Notes: generated from the letters alone by a model not told the origin. Shown: positions 16,973 through 26,102, numbered from the stretch's first letter. The stretch is 45,663 nt of DNA from Sphingobacterium deserti (GCF_000757725.1 NZ_JJMU01000035.1:1-45663); one strand, 5' to 3'. Numbers and translations are program-made.

Positions 16973-18808
16973 ATGAAAAAGATAATCATACTAATCACGC
17001 CGTGTACCATCCTGGTTGGATTTGGGAGCAGCTTTGCGGGAGAGATCAAAGGTCAGGTCTTTGAATCCGGGTCGAATCAAGCAGTTGTTGGTGCCGCTGT
17101 GCTCAACAAGCGGACAGCTGTATCAAAGCATACCGACAAAAACGGCCAGTTTACGATAGAAGGCGAAATAGGCGATATATTATTGATATCGATGATAGGC
17201 TACAAGGCGAAAGAAGTGAAATTAAAAAAGGAAAAGCTATTGAAGATATCGCTAGAGCTAGATGAGATGCTTTTAGAGGAGGTCGTTGTTGCTGCTAACG
17301 CAAGTCCGGTTCATCTGAAAATGTCGAGCAGCAATATAATGGTACGTGGGATGGTTCGCACCAGACGGCAGGTCAGCCAGGAAAGCTACGCCAAAATAAG
17401 CGAAAACACCTTTCAAAGTCCTTTGAAAGAACCCTTGTCTACCTTTGCAGCAGACGTGGATGCAGCCTCGTATAGCAATGTGCGTCGGATGTTGAAAGCA
17501 GGCTCCATACCAAACCCAGACGCAGTACGTGTGGAGGAAATGATTAACTATTTCCAATACGATTTAAAATCACCAACCAACGGCGATCCCGTTGCGATCA
17601 GTTCGGAATATACGCGCGCACCCTGGAATACCGAGCATCGCCTTTTACGGATAGCATTAAAAGCGAAGGATATTCCAAAGGAGAAATTGCCAGCATCAAA
17701 CTTTGTATTTCTAATAGATGTATCAGGATCGATGTCCGATGAGAATAAGCTGCCGTTGGTTAAATCATCACTAAAGATGTTGGTCGATCAGCTCCGGCCG
17801 AATGATCGGGTAGCTATTGTAACCTACGCGGGCTCGGCAGGTGTGAAATTGCAAAGTACATCCGGCGACGAAAAGATGAAGATCAAGGATGCCATTGACG
17901 AATTGGGAGCAGGCGGCTCTACGGCCGGAGCAGCAGGTATTATAAAAGCTTATCAGATAGCACGTGAGCATTTCATAAAAAATGGTAACAACAGGATTAT
18001 CATGGCAACAGATGGTGACTTTAATGTGGGGGCATCAAGCGATGAAGATATGGAAACCCTCATTGAGAAGCAGCGCGAGAGCGGTATCAATATCTCTATG
18101 CTGGGCTATGGTATGGGAAATTATAAAGATAGTAAAATGGAAATCCTTGCCGACAAAGGGCGTGGTAACTATGCCTACATCGATAATATATCGGAAGCGC
18201 GCAAAGCCATTATCAATGAGTTTGGCGGAACCTTATTCACCGTAGCCAAAGATGTGAAGATACAGGTGGAGTTCAATCCGGCTTATGTACAAGCTTACCG
18301 ATTGGTTGGATATGAAAACAGATTGCTCGCCGCCGAAGATTTTAATAACGATGCAAAAGTTGGGGGCGATATGGGTGTGGGGCATGCTGTAACCGCACTC
18401 TACGAGATTGTACCGACTGGAACACGTTCCGCAGTTATCGGATCGATAGATCCACTTAAATATCAAAAAACGCCGACGCCGGAAGCTGGACAACTTTCAG
18501 GCGAGATCGCAACGATTAAATTTCGCTATAAGGATGCAAACACGGAAAAATCGAAACTAAAACAGGCGTTGGTCAATGATCAAGTAAAAGAATTTGAAAA
18601 GGTGTCAACTGATCTTAGATTTGCTTCCGCGGTGGCCGAATTTGGGATGTTGTTGCGCAATTCGGCGTTTAAACAGCAAGCGAGCTTCCCGTCACTTATC
18701 GCTCGTGCGCGGGCGGCTAGGGGCGAAGATAAGGAAGGATATCGGATGGAATTCGTGCGTTTGGCAGAAGATGCCGAAGCGTTGTGGAAGGCACAGCGAG
18801 GGGAATAA
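16973..18808 (+). CDS. YfbK-like von Willebrand factor A protein with CarboxypepD_reg domain
   Basis: A 611-aa exported protein from the start MKKIIILITPC; the longer upstream reading adds 18 residues that spoil the signal peptide. A CarboxypepD_reg-like domain is at about 24-105. A YfbK/vWF_A N-terminal segment follows (TFAADVDAASYSNVRRML), then a vWA domain with a complete MIDAS: D249, S251 and S253 (DVSGSMS), T317 and D347 (ATDGD). A C-terminal domain resembling DUF3520 follows. MIDAS proteins bind partner proteins through a metal ion. It is divergent from the sigma factor and shares the CarboxypepD_reg fold with the putative anti-sigma protein. Confidence 0.87.
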   Translation: MKKIIILITPCTILVGFGSSFAGEIKGQVFESGSNQAVVGAAVLNKRTAVSKHTDKNGQFTIEGEIGDILLISMIGYKAKEVKLKKEKLLKISLELDEMLLEEVVVAANASPVHLKMSSSNIMVRGMVRTRRQVSQESYAKISENTFQSPLKEPLSTFAADVDAASYSNVRRMLKAGSIPNPDAVRVEEMINYFQYDLKSPTNGDPVAISSEYTRAPWNTEHRLLRIALKAKDIPKEKLPASNFVFLIDVSGSMSDENKLPLVKSSLKMLVDQLRPNDRVAIVTYAGSAGVKLQSTSGDEKMKIKDAIDELGAGGSTAGAAGIIKAYQIAREHFIKNGNNRIIMATDGDFNVGASSDEDMETLIEKQRESGINISMLGYGMGNYKDSKMEILADKGRGNYAYIDNISEARKAIINEFGGTLFTVAKDVKIQVEFNPAYVQAYRLVGYENRLLAAEDFNNDAKVGGDMGVGHAVTALYEIVPTGTRSAVIGSIDPLKYQKTPTPEAGQLSGEIATIKFRYKDANTEKSKLKQALVNDQVKEFEKVSTDLRFASAVAEFGMLLRNSAFKQQASFPSLIARARAARGEDKEGYRMEFVRLAEDAEALWKAQRGE

Positions 18809-18870
18809 TTTGTGTACGCGTAGGCCTCACCCTTTGGTGACACTAACGTAACCTGATAAATGTGACACCC

Positions 18871-18907
18871 CCAAAATAGCAAAGCCCATGATGAACATGG
18901 GCTTTGC
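18871..18907 (-). terminator. Terminator after tsf
   Basis: GCAAAGCCCATG (18879-18890) pairs perfectly with CATGGGCTTTGC (18896-18907) across an ATGAA loop. Read on the minus strand the stem is followed by TATTTTGG, which fits a terminator for tsf. Confidence 0.85.
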
Positions 18908-18943
18908 ATAAAAATTAACTTTTATAGTATGCTACTTTTCCAA

Positions 18944-19780
18944 CTATGCGCCTAATTGCACACGTTTGAAAGCAGTAACTGTCAAGCCTTTTTCTACTGA
19001 ATCTAAGAATTGTGCGATGTTTTTCGAAGAATCTTTAACGAATTCTTGGTTCAACAACGTGTTTTCTTTGTAGAATTTGTTCAATTTACCAGCTGCGATT
19101 TTTTCAACCATTTCTTCTGGTTTACCTTCCGCGCGGATTTGCTCTTTAGCGATTTCAAGCTCACGCTCGATCGTGTGTGAATCAACACCATCTTTATCGA
19201 TAGCAACAGGATTCATTGCCGCGATTTGCATAGCCACATCTTTACCAGCTTCTTCAGCACCTGCAGCATCAGCAGAAAGACCTACCAATACACCTAAGCG
19301 GTAGTTACCGTGGATATAAGCAACAACTTTGTCACCAGAGATTGTCTCGAATTTAGAAACGTCGATTTTTTCACCGATAACACCTGTTTGCTCGATCAAT
19401 GCATCTGCAATTTTCTTACCATCGATCTCCAACGCTTTCAACTCGTCTAAAGAAGCTGGTTTGTTATTCAATGCGATGTCTGCAATTTTATCAGCAAAAG
19501 CAACGAAGTCAGCATTTTTAGCGACGAAGTCAGTCTCACAGTTTACTTCTACTACGATACCTGCTTTTCCATCTGCAGTTGCTTTCGCGATAATCACGCC
19601 TTCGTTAGAATCACGATCTTGACGGCTAGCAGCAACTTTAGCACCTTTCTTACGAAGGTAGTCAACAGCAGCTTCGAAATCGCCATTTGCCTCGACTAAT
19701 GCTTTTTTACAATCCATCATACCAGCGCCCGTTTGTTGACGCAATTTGTTTACATCTGATGCAGAAATTTGTACTGACAT
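18944..19780 (-). CDS. tsf: Translation elongation factor Ts
   Basis: Guanine-nucleotide exchange factor for EF-Tu. The 278-aa protein begins with the family N-terminal UBA-like region and the signature LRQQTGAGMMDCKKALVEA. The core carries VNCETDFVAKN and VAMQIAAMNP. It follows rpsB as in most bacteria, but 174 nt separate the two genes and a strong hairpin lies between them, so its level may be set independently of the ribosomal proteins. Confidence 0.97.
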   Translation of the reverse strand: MSVQISASDVNKLRQQTGAGMMDCKKALVEANGDFEAAVDYLRKKGAKVAASRQDRDSNEGVIIAKATADGKAGIVVEVNCETDFVAKNADFVAFADKIADIALNNKPASLDELKALEIDGKKIADALIEQTGVIGEKIDVSKFETISGDKVVAYIHGNYRLGVLVGLSADAAGAEEAGKDVAMQIAAMNPVAIDKDGVDSHTIERELEIAKEQIRAEGKPEEMVEKIAAGKLNKFYKENTLLNQEFVKDSSKNIAQFLDSVEKGLTVTAFKRVQLGA

Positions 19781-19871
19781 GTTTTTATTTCTTTAATAAA
19801 TTTTACAATCTAAATGCCCCTCAAGTATACTGATATTATGCAACCTGGGCATTAAACTTTTGTTAAATAAC

Positions 19872-19940
19872 AAAAAACCGGACAAACACATGTAGACGTT
19901 TTAAAGCTATACTTCAAAAGGCTAACACCTGTTTATCCGG
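19872..19940 (-). terminator. Terminator or attenuator hairpin between rpsB and tsf
   Basis: On the minus strand the arm CCGGATAAACAGGTGT (complement of 19925-19940) pairs with ACATGTGTTTGTCCGG (complement of 19878-19893), with G-U pairs and one mismatch. The stem is followed by TTTTTTG. The hairpin starts 15 nt after the rpsB stop codon and would reduce read-through into tsf. Confidence 0.8.
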
Positions 19941-19954
19941 CTTATTATAGGATA

Positions 19955-20767
19955 TTATTCCCCGTCTTTTGCTTTACGAGGGCGTTTTCCAGCGTTAGCA
20001 TCTGCATCAGCCTCTGCGCCATTATCTACGGCAGCTTTTGCAGCAGCAGCTTCTTTTTCTGCATCCTCTTCTTTATCGCGTTTACGCTCATCAAGGCCTT
20101 CTTGAATAGCTTTCCCAATAATTCCAGCGATTAAGCTAATAGATTTTGTAGCGTCATCGTTAGCAGGAATAGGGAAGTCGATATTTGAAGGGTCAGAGTT
20201 TGTATCCACCATTGCAAAAGTAGGGATGTTCAACTTGATTGCTTCCGCAACAGCGATGTGCTCTTTTTTCACATCGATGATGAATAAAGCAGCCGGTAAA
20301 CGGTTTAAGTCAGCGATACCACCTAAAAGGTTTTCTAACTTAATACGTTCACGTTGAATCATCAATTTTTCTTTTTTAGATAATACGTCATACGTACCAT
20401 CTTTTTGCATTTTGTCGATGTTAGACATCTTCTTGATAGACTTACGTACTGTTTGAAAGTTTGTAAGCATACCACCTAGCCATCTTTCAGTTACGAAAGG
20501 CATATTCACGTCTTTCGCTTGTTGAGCGATGATTTCTTTTGCTTGTTTTTTCGTAGCTACGAATAAAACTTTACGACCTGATTTTACGATTTGTTTGATC
20601 GCTGAAGCAGCTTCTTCCAATTTCGTAAGTGTTTTGTTCAAGTCGATAATGTGGATACCGTTGCGTTCCATGAAAATGTACTTCGCCATTTTCGGATCCC
20701 ATTTACGTGTAAGGTGACCAAAGTGCACACCTGCATCCAATAATTCTTGATAAGTTGTTCTTGCCAT
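19955..20767 (-). CDS. rpsB: 30S ribosomal protein S2
   Basis: The 270-aa S2 protein starts MARTTYQELLDAGVHFGHLT and contains the family segments WDPKMAKYIF, RWLGGMLTNFQT and NIPTFAMVDTNSDPSNIDFP. The last 45 residues are a charged, Ala-rich extension (EEDAEKEAAAAKAAVDNG) beyond the compact S2 fold, as is common in Bacteroidota. It lies 18 nt downstream of rpsI, in one operon with rplM and rpsI. Confidence 0.98.
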   Translation of the reverse strand: MARTTYQELLDAGVHFGHLTRKWDPKMAKYIFMERNGIHIIDLNKTLTKLEEAASAIKQIVKSGRKVLFVATKKQAKEIIAQQAKDVNMPFVTERWLGGMLTNFQTVRKSIKKMSNIDKMQKDGTYDVLSKKEKLMIQRERIKLENLLGGIADLNRLPAALFIIDVKKEHIAVAEAIKLNIPTFAMVDTNSDPSNIDFPIPANDDATKSISLIAGIIGKAIQEGLDERKRDKEEDAEKEAAAAKAAVDNGAEADADANAGKRPRKAKDGE

Positions 20768-20785
20768 TTTTTGATCCTCCTTTGA

Positions 20786-21172
20786 TTAACGTTTACTGAA
20801 TTGGAATCTTCTACGTGCTTTGCGGCGTCCTGGTTTCTTACGCTCAACCATACGGTCATCACGAGTAACAAGACCTTTCGCACGTAAAGCTGGTTTTGCT
20901 TCTGGGTCAAGCTCGACTAAAGCTTTTGCAATCGCTAAGCGCACTGCTTCTGCTTGTCCTTTGACACCACCACCTTGAACGTTAACTTTTACATCAAAAT
21001 TTCCAGCAACACCCGCTACCTCTGTAGATTGCGTAACGATATATTGCAATGGCAATGTTGGAAAGTATTCCTTGAAATCTTTACCGTTTACGGTAATGTT
21101 TCCGCTACCAGCAGCTAAGTAGATGCGGGCAACAGCAGTTTTTCTTCTTCCTGAAGTGTTAGTTATTGACAT
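20786..21172 (-). CDS. rpsI: 30S ribosomal protein S9
   Basis: A 128-aa S9 (uS9) with the N-terminal SGRRKTAVARIYL motif and the basic C-terminal tail KKPGRRKARRRFQFSKR, whose last residues contact P-site tRNA. It is full length and separated from rplM by 11 nt, the universal rplM-rpsI pairing. Confidence 0.98.
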   Translation of the reverse strand: MSITNTSGRRKTAVARIYLAAGSGNITVNGKDFKEYFPTLPLQYIVTQSTEVAGVAGNFDVKVNVQGGGVKGQAEAVRLAIAKALVELDPEAKPALRAKGLVTRDDRMVERKKPGRRKARRRFQFSKR

Positions 21173-21183
21173 AATTGCTCTCC

Positions 21184-21627
21184 TTAAAATTTAACTGGTT
21201 TTGGATTCTGTGCCTCATGTTTGTGCTCTGAACCTGCATAAACAAAAAGGTTTCTGAATAGCTCACGGCCTAAACGGTTTTTAGGAAGCATACCACGTAC
21301 TGCTTTCTCAATAATGCGCTCAGGGTGTTTTGCCAACAACTCTTTTGGAGAAACAAAACGCTGACCACCTGGGTAGCCTGTGTAGCGAACATAAACTTTG
21401 TCGCCTAATTTGTTTCCTGTCAATCTAACTTTGTCTGCGTTGATAACAATCACGTTATCTCCACAGTCTACGTGTGGGGTGAACGTAGGCTTGTGCTTCC
21501 CGCGAATTACTTTCGCAATTTCGCTTGCCAAGCGCCCCAAAATCTCTCCTTCAGCGTCAACAACAATCCACTCTTTGTTAACGGTGTTCTTGTTGGTAGA
21601 GACAGTTTTGTAACTTAACGTATTCAC
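21184..21627 (-). CDS. rplM: 50S ribosomal protein L13
   Basis: A 147-aa L13 (uL13). Signatures include [32 protein letters not shown] and [15 protein letters not shown]. It is the first gene of the rplM-rpsI-rpsB group and is preceded by a clear -7 element about 60 nt upstream. Confidence 0.98.
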   Translation of the reverse strand: MNTLSYKTVSTNKNTVNKEWIVVDAEGEILGRLASEIAKVIRGKHKPTFTPHVDCGDNVIVINADKVRLTGNKLGDKVYVRYTGYPGGQRFVSPKELLAKHPERIIEKAVRGMLPKNRLGRELFRNLFVYAGSEHKHEAQNPKPVKF

Positions 21628-21689
21628 TTGCTTCTATTTAATTAATTAATAAATCTTCAATCCTCCTGTAATCCCTACAATGAGGTCTG

Positions 21690-21697
21690 CAAAGGTA
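21690..21697 (-). promoter_or_regulatory. -7 element of the rplM operon
   Basis: CAAAGGTA on the plus strand reads TACCTTTG, followed by CA, on the minus strand, a textbook Bacteroidota -7 element. It is 62 nt upstream of the rplM start in the divergent spacer shared with the TPR gene at 21883. The -33 region is not well conserved. Confidence 0.75.
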
Positions 21698-21882
21698 CGA
21701 TATTATTTTATCATTATAAAAAGAATTTGATTTTTGGTTTGCATAGTCAAACCTCGTATTTGATCGCTCGACATATCAGCTTTACAATATTTAACATGTT
21801 TTAAGATTACATAAGTAAACTTTTGCTTTTTTTTGTCATCTTTATAAAGTAGAGCACTATTTTATATTTAAAAAAGATATTA

Positions 21883-23601
21883 ATGAAAATCAACAAAAGG
21901 TTTGTCTGTTTCGGTATTGCGATTTTTATAGGCTTAAGCCTAGGGGTAGAAGTGAAGGGCCAGCAAGTCGTCGTTGGTGATAAACCGTATAAGAATGATT
22001 TAACACTTGTAGAAAGCAAGCTTCGCATCGGTGATTTGCCGGGAGCGATAGCAACGCTCGATACCATCATTGCCAATTATCCGGATGCTGCCGAGGTTTA
22101 TTATGCCAAAGCTTTGCTGTTTGGTCAAGCAAGAAATCTTGAAGTCGCTATTCCTTTAGCCGAAAAGGCGTTTGAAATTGAGCCTAAAAATCTTTTGTTT
22201 GCGAATTATCTCGTCGAATTACACAAAAGCAGTGCGAATCTCAGTGCCGCTATACCGGTGGTGGATCGTGTTATTTCGGTTTATCCGGATAATGCATCGC
22301 TATACAGAGAGAAAATCATGTTGTTACACGCAACAAAACAGACCGATGGTGCTTTAGCGTCCTACGACGAAGCGGTAAAGAGATTCGGAAAGTCTGACAG
22401 CCTGGATGTAATTAAGGCCGAAATCTTGGTTGACACGAAAAGGCAAGATGAAGCCGTTACGCTATTGAACCCTTGGGTAGACAAAAGCTCAAGTATTCGT
22501 CAGGTGTATAGCACACTCGCGTTTATTTATTTAGATAAAAAGCAGCCAAAAAAGGCTGTAGAGATCTTAAACAAAGGCCTGAACAATTCGAAGGATGATC
22601 TCTTGTACCTTGATTTGGCCGATGCCTATACCGGCGAAGGGAAATCCAAACCTGCTTTTGACGCCTTGAAACAAGCATTTGAATCCGCGAATGTGGATTA
22701 CGCCGACAAATATCGCGCGATGTTTACTATGCTGAGCGGTAAGAGTAACCTAGAGCTGGAGCAAATACAAGAACTCGCTAATATCCTGGTTCTTAAATAT
22801 CCGCGTGTAGCGGACAGTCATGTGGCCAAGGGCGATATTCTTTGGCGGCGGGGGAAGCTGCAGGAAGCACGATCTCTATTTCTTACGGCAATAGGTATTA
22901 ATAGAGGACACATCGACGCATGGCGCATGTTGATGAACGTAGAGTTAGCACTTAACGAAGCTGACCACGCTATAGCGCATGGTTTTGAGGCGTTGGAGTC
23001 TAATCCGAATAATCCAATGTTACTTTATTTCACTGGACTGGCCTACATGGTTAAGGATGACACGGATAATGCCCGGAAAATGATGGAATCAGCATTAGAT
23101 AACAGTGGGCAAGAGAATACGTATTTGCAGTCTTTGATTTATGCGGGGCTTGGCGATCTGTACCATAAGCTAAAAATGGCGGAAGTGTCTGACGTAGCAT
23201 ATGAAGAGGCTATTAAGTTGGATAGCACCAATGCTACAGCGATGAATAATTATGCTTACTACCTCTCTGAACGAAATGAAAAGCTCGATGTTGCGGAGAA
23301 ATTTTCAAAGCAATCCAATGAGCTGGAGCCGTCGTCTGCGACTTTTCAAGACACCTATGCCTGGGTATTATTTAAACAAGAGAAATACAAGGAGTCTTTG
23401 AAGTGGATTGAGAAGGCCGTTCGCGGATCGTCGCCATCGGCAGTATTGTACGATCATTATGGCGATATTTTATATAAAAACGGCAATACAAAGGAAGCGG
23501 TAAAGCAATGGCAAAAAGCACTGTCTATGCAAGACGCGGGCAGTAGCCTAGATTTAGAAAAATTGAAATCAAAAGTGGAGAAGAAAAGTTATGTGGAATA
23601 A
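21883..23601 (+). CDS. Exported tetratricopeptide-repeat protein
   Basis: A 572-aa protein with a signal peptide (IFIGLSLGVEVKGQ) followed by about twelve TPR-like helix pairs along its whole length, for example AEVYYAKALLFGQARNLEVA and AVLYDHYGDILYKNGNTKEA. No enzymatic motif is present. It overlaps the following DUF4292 lipoprotein gene by 11 nt, so the two are translationally coupled and probably act together at the outer membrane. A role in lipoprotein or cell-wall assembly is suggested only by the neighbours. Confidence 0.85.
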   Translation: MKINKRFVCFGIAIFIGLSLGVEVKGQQVVVGDKPYKNDLTLVESKLRIGDLPGAIATLDTIIANYPDAAEVYYAKALLFGQARNLEVAIPLAEKAFEIEPKNLLFANYLVELHKSSANLSAAIPVVDRVISVYPDNASLYREKIMLLHATKQTDGALASYDEAVKRFGKSDSLDVIKAEILVDTKRQDEAVTLLNPWVDKSSSIRQVYSTLAFIYLDKKQPKKAVEILNKGLNNSKDDLLYLDLADAYTGEGKSKPAFDALKQAFESANVDYADKYRAMFTMLSGKSNLELEQIQELANILVLKYPRVADSHVAKGDILWRRGKLQEARSLFLTAIGINRGHIDAWRMLMNVELALNEADHAIAHGFEALESNPNNPMLLYFTGLAYMVKDDTDNARKMMESALDNSGQENTYLQSLIYAGLGDLYHKLKMAEVSDVAYEEAIKLDSTNATAMNNYAYYLSERNEKLDVAEKFSKQSNELEPSSATFQDTYAWVLFKQEKYKESLKWIEKAVRGSSPSAVLYDHYGDILYKNGNTKEAVKQWQKALSMQDAGSSLDLEKLKSKVEKKSYVE

Positions 23602-24373
23602 AGGGATTGTCATTGTTATTGCTGCTTCATTATTGCTCTCCGGTTGTAAAACGCGTAAACGCGTGAATTTACCGAGCCATGATGCACCGAAGGAAGTGAG
23701 CAAGGAGCATGCGGCCAGTATCAAAAGCTTTGAATTGAGTAATCTGGATTTCAGAACATTCTCTGGCCGTGCCAAGACAAAGGTCGAACTGAACAAACAG
23801 GTGCATGATGTTACGTTAAATATTCGCATTGAACGTGACAAAGCCATTTGGCTTTCGGTGACCGCGACACTCGGGATAGAAGTGGCTCGTGTACTGATCA
23901 CGCCCGATAGCGTCAAAATCTTAAACAAGTTGCAAGGGGAATATATTGCCAAGCCTTTCCATTACATCTATAACTACACGAGCAATGGGGTTAATTTTGC
24001 GACTTTGCAAGATTTATTGCTAGCGAATGTTTCTTCCAGCCTGTTGCGTACATCCAATGTGCAAGTAGCAAGCGCCACAGACGAATTTATTGTCGTTGGC
24101 CTGAAAGACCAACTTTCTTATCAATATCGTATCAATAAAGAAAACAGGCCATTCAATTTTCTTTTGCAAGAGGTTGGCGCCAATCAAAACCTGGAAGCAT
24201 TTTATAGTGACTATGCGAAGAATGCAGGATATAATTTTCCAAACAATCTAGCGTTGAATATCGTAGGTGATAATGTATCGCTAAAAGCGAATGTTTCTTA
24301 CAATAGAGTAGCATTTAATGAACAAGTGGAGATGCCTTTCACTGTTTCAGGGAGATACAAAGTGATAAATTAA
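23591..24373 (+). CDS. DUF4292 family lipoprotein
   Basis: A 260-aa lipoprotein with a clear lipobox, LLLSGC, at about residues 14-19. The following sequence (FRTFSGRAKTKVELNKQVHD, VTATLGIEVARVLITPDSVK) matches my memory of DUF4292, a Bacteroidota family. The strand-rich pattern with fatty hydrophobic positions recalls the LolA/LolB/LppX fold of lipid carriers; this is an inference to be tested by structure prediction. It overlaps the TPR gene by 11 nt and lies 98 nt before the EnvC-like gene. Confidence 0.8.
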   Translation: MWNKGIVIVIAASLLLSGCKTRKRVNLPSHDAPKEVSKEHAASIKSFELSNLDFRTFSGRAKTKVELNKQVHDVTLNIRIERDKAIWLSVTATLGIEVARVLITPDSVKILNKLQGEYIAKPFHYIYNYTSNGVNFATLQDLLLANVSSSLLRTSNVQVASATDEFIVVGLKDQLSYQYRINKENRPFNFLLQEVGANQNLEAFYSDYAKNAGYNFPNNLALNIVGDNVSLKANVSYNRVAFNEQVEMPFTVSGRYKVIN

Positions 24374-24401
24374 CGGCGTATTACATAAAAGCGTAAAATA
24401 A

Positions 24402-24433
24402 TTGTGCGCTTAAGTGCTATATCCTTATTTTTG
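24402..24433 (+). promoter_or_regulatory. Promoter of the EnvC-like gene
   Basis: TTG at 24402-24404 and TATTTTTG at 24426-24433 are separated by 21 nt, fitting the Bacteroidota pattern TTG-N19-21-TAnnTTTG. The ATG is at 24472. Confidence 0.7.
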
Positions 24434-24471
24434 TAAGCTTAATTTAAACCGATATAAGGTAAAGACGGTTC

Positions 24472-25743
24472 ATGGATTTAAAAAAGATTGTATTTAGTTT
24501 CATATTTTCCTGTTGTCTAACTATTGGCTTTGTATCTGCCCAGAGCAGTGCAGAACTAAAAAAACAGCGTGAAAAAATAGATGTAGAGATTGCGGAGCTG
24601 ACGAAAATTTTGCGGGCTAAAACACAGGAAAAAATCCTTTCGCAGCGCGAGGTAAATGCACTTAGCAGGCAGCTTGATTTGCGAGAAAGCAAGATAAGTA
24701 CCATCAACGCGGAGCTGCGCATCATCAATAACAACATTCGGGTAAATACGGGGAAGGTGAATGCGCTGAAAGCCGAACTCGAAAAAATGCGAAAGGATTA
24801 CGAAAAAATGATCCTCTTTGCTTTTCGAAATAAAAATGGCTACAATAAATTGATGTTTATTTTTGCGTCCAAAGACTTTAACCAGGCTTTCAAACGTGTA
24901 AAGTATTTGCAGCAATTTAATGATGCCCGCAAAATTAAGGCTGCGGAAATTGAGGCGACAAAAAAAGAAATTGAGCTTAAGATCGCGCAGTTAGAGCGCG
25001 ACAAGCAAACGCAAAATCAATTGTTAAAAGAGCAGCAAGCCGAGCGTTCGATTATCGCGAAAGATAGGTCTGCACATGCTACTGAACTCAGTCAGTTAAG
25101 ACGGGAAGAGTCGACTTTCAAAGGACAGTTAAGCAAGAAACAACAAGAAAAGAAACGTATAGATGCTATGATCCAGCAGGCCATCCGTCGGGAGATCGCA
25201 GAGGAGCGTAGACGTGCAGAAGAAGCGCGTAAGAAAGCAGCAGAAGCAGAAGCTAAAAGGACTGGTAAAACGGTGGAAGAAGTGGAGAAGAAAACGCCAC
25301 GGAAATCCGACAGTGAGATATTACGGTCTACACCAGAGGCTGCTAAGCTTTCTGCAGATTTCAAATCAAACAGAGGTCGTTTGCCATGGCCAGTAGCACA
25401 AGGCAACATCGTGCGGAATTTCGGCTTTGAGACCGTGGAACGAAATGTGCGTATTGACAATTCAGATGTGGCCATTCGTACAGCTACGAACGCAGCTGTC
25501 AAAGCGGTGTTCGAGGGCGAGGTCGTTCAAGTAATTGGAAGCTTTGTTGTGATCAAGCATGGTGAATATTTCACCTCCTATGCTAACCTGAAAAGTGTTT
25601 CCGTGCGGAAAGGGCAAAAGGTCAGTCGTGGGCAGCAGATTGGATCAGCAGACGAAGATGCCGATGCTGGATATTCGGTTGTCAACTTCGGAGTTTTTCA
25701 AGGGCAGACAGCTATGAACCCATCTTCGTGGTTAGCGAAATAG
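24472..25743 (+). CDS. EnvC-like murein hydrolase activator with degenerate M23/LytM domain
   Basis: A 423-aa exported protein: signal peptide ending FVSAQ, a long coiled coil (about 25-265, rich in Lys, Glu and Gln), then a LytM fold in the last 125 residues (RLPWPVAQGNIVRNFGFETV onward). The catalytic zinc site of M23 peptidases is broken. The expected H-x3-D site reads NVRIDNSD, YAHL is replaced by YANL, and the final HxH reads NFG. Only the HG of VVIKHGEYFTSYANL remains. This matches EnvC, which does not cut peptidoglycan but activates amidases at the septum. Its own promoter and the tatA gene 75 nt downstream fit a cell-division role. Confidence 0.88.
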   Translation: MDLKKIVFSFIFSCCLTIGFVSAQSSAELKKQREKIDVEIAELTKILRAKTQEKILSQREVNALSRQLDLRESKISTINAELRIINNNIRVNTGKVNALKAELEKMRKDYEKMILFAFRNKNGYNKLMFIFASKDFNQAFKRVKYLQQFNDARKIKAAEIEATKKEIELKIAQLERDKQTQNQLLKEQQAERSIIAKDRSAHATELSQLRREESTFKGQLSKKQQEKKRIDAMIQQAIRREIAEERRRAEEARKKAAEAEAKRTGKTVEEVEKKTPRKSDSEILRSTPEAAKLSADFKSNRGRLPWPVAQGNIVRNFGFETVERNVRIDNSDVAIRTATNAAVKAVFEGEVVQVIGSFVVIKHGEYFTSYANLKSVSVRKGQKVSRGQQIGSADEDADAGYSVVNFGVFQGQTAMNPSSWLAK

Positions 25744-25769
25744 TTACAGGGATTTAGAAAATTAAATTA

Positions 25770-25777
25770 TATATTTG
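25770..25777 (+). promoter_or_regulatory. -7 element of tatA
   Basis: TATATTTG matches TAnnTTTG and lies 41 nt before the tatA ATG. No convincing -33 TTG is present. Confidence 0.5.
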
Positions 25778-25818
25778 TAAGACGTTGATAATGAAAGCAA
25801 CGTTAAGAAATTAAAACT

Positions 25819-26043
25819 ATGTATACATCGGGATTATTATTTATCGGGACGCAGGAGATCATCATCATAGTGGTGTTAGTATTGTTACTTTTTGGTGGTA
25901 AAAAGATTCCAGAATTGATGCGTGGTCTTGGGCGTGGTGTCAAAGAGTTCAAAGACGGTCAACGTGAAGAAGATACTGCTAATAAGAATAGCACGACGAA
26001 CACCACGAACACAACAAATACAAATAACACACAGAATCCATAA
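25819..26043 (+). CDS. tatA: Sec-independent protein translocase TatA/TatE
   Basis: A 74-aa protein with one membrane helix ([20 protein letters not shown]), the FGGKKIPEL hinge and an amphipathic helix ([16 protein letters not shown]) typical of TatA. The tail after residue 57 is a low-complexity Asn/Thr stretch. It builds the pore for folded proteins carrying twin-arginine signals; one such substrate, the SGNH hydrolase, is encoded at 38895-39650. No tatC is in the window. Confidence 0.93.
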   Translation: MYTSGLLFIGTQEIIIIVVLVLLLFGGKKIPELMRGLGRGVKEFKDGQREEDTANKNSTTNTTNTTNTNNTQNP

Positions 26044-26054
26044 TCTGTGGATTT

Positions 26055-26102
26055 AAAATAAAAGAGTTTCATGGGCAAAACCAAGAAACTCTTTTATTTT
26101 TT
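26055..26102 (+). terminator. Terminator after tatA
   Basis: AAAATAAAAGAGTTTC (26055-26070) pairs perfectly with GAAACTCTTTTATTTT (26085-26100) over a 14-nt loop, and the right arm is T-rich. It can act on both strands. Confidence 0.9.

Noticed and set aside
16891..17049. N-terminal extension of the sigma factor to the Met at 17049
   Set aside because: The extension is hydrophobic and lysine-rich, unlike sigma region 1, overlaps the divergent vWA gene, and would span the likely sigma promoter.
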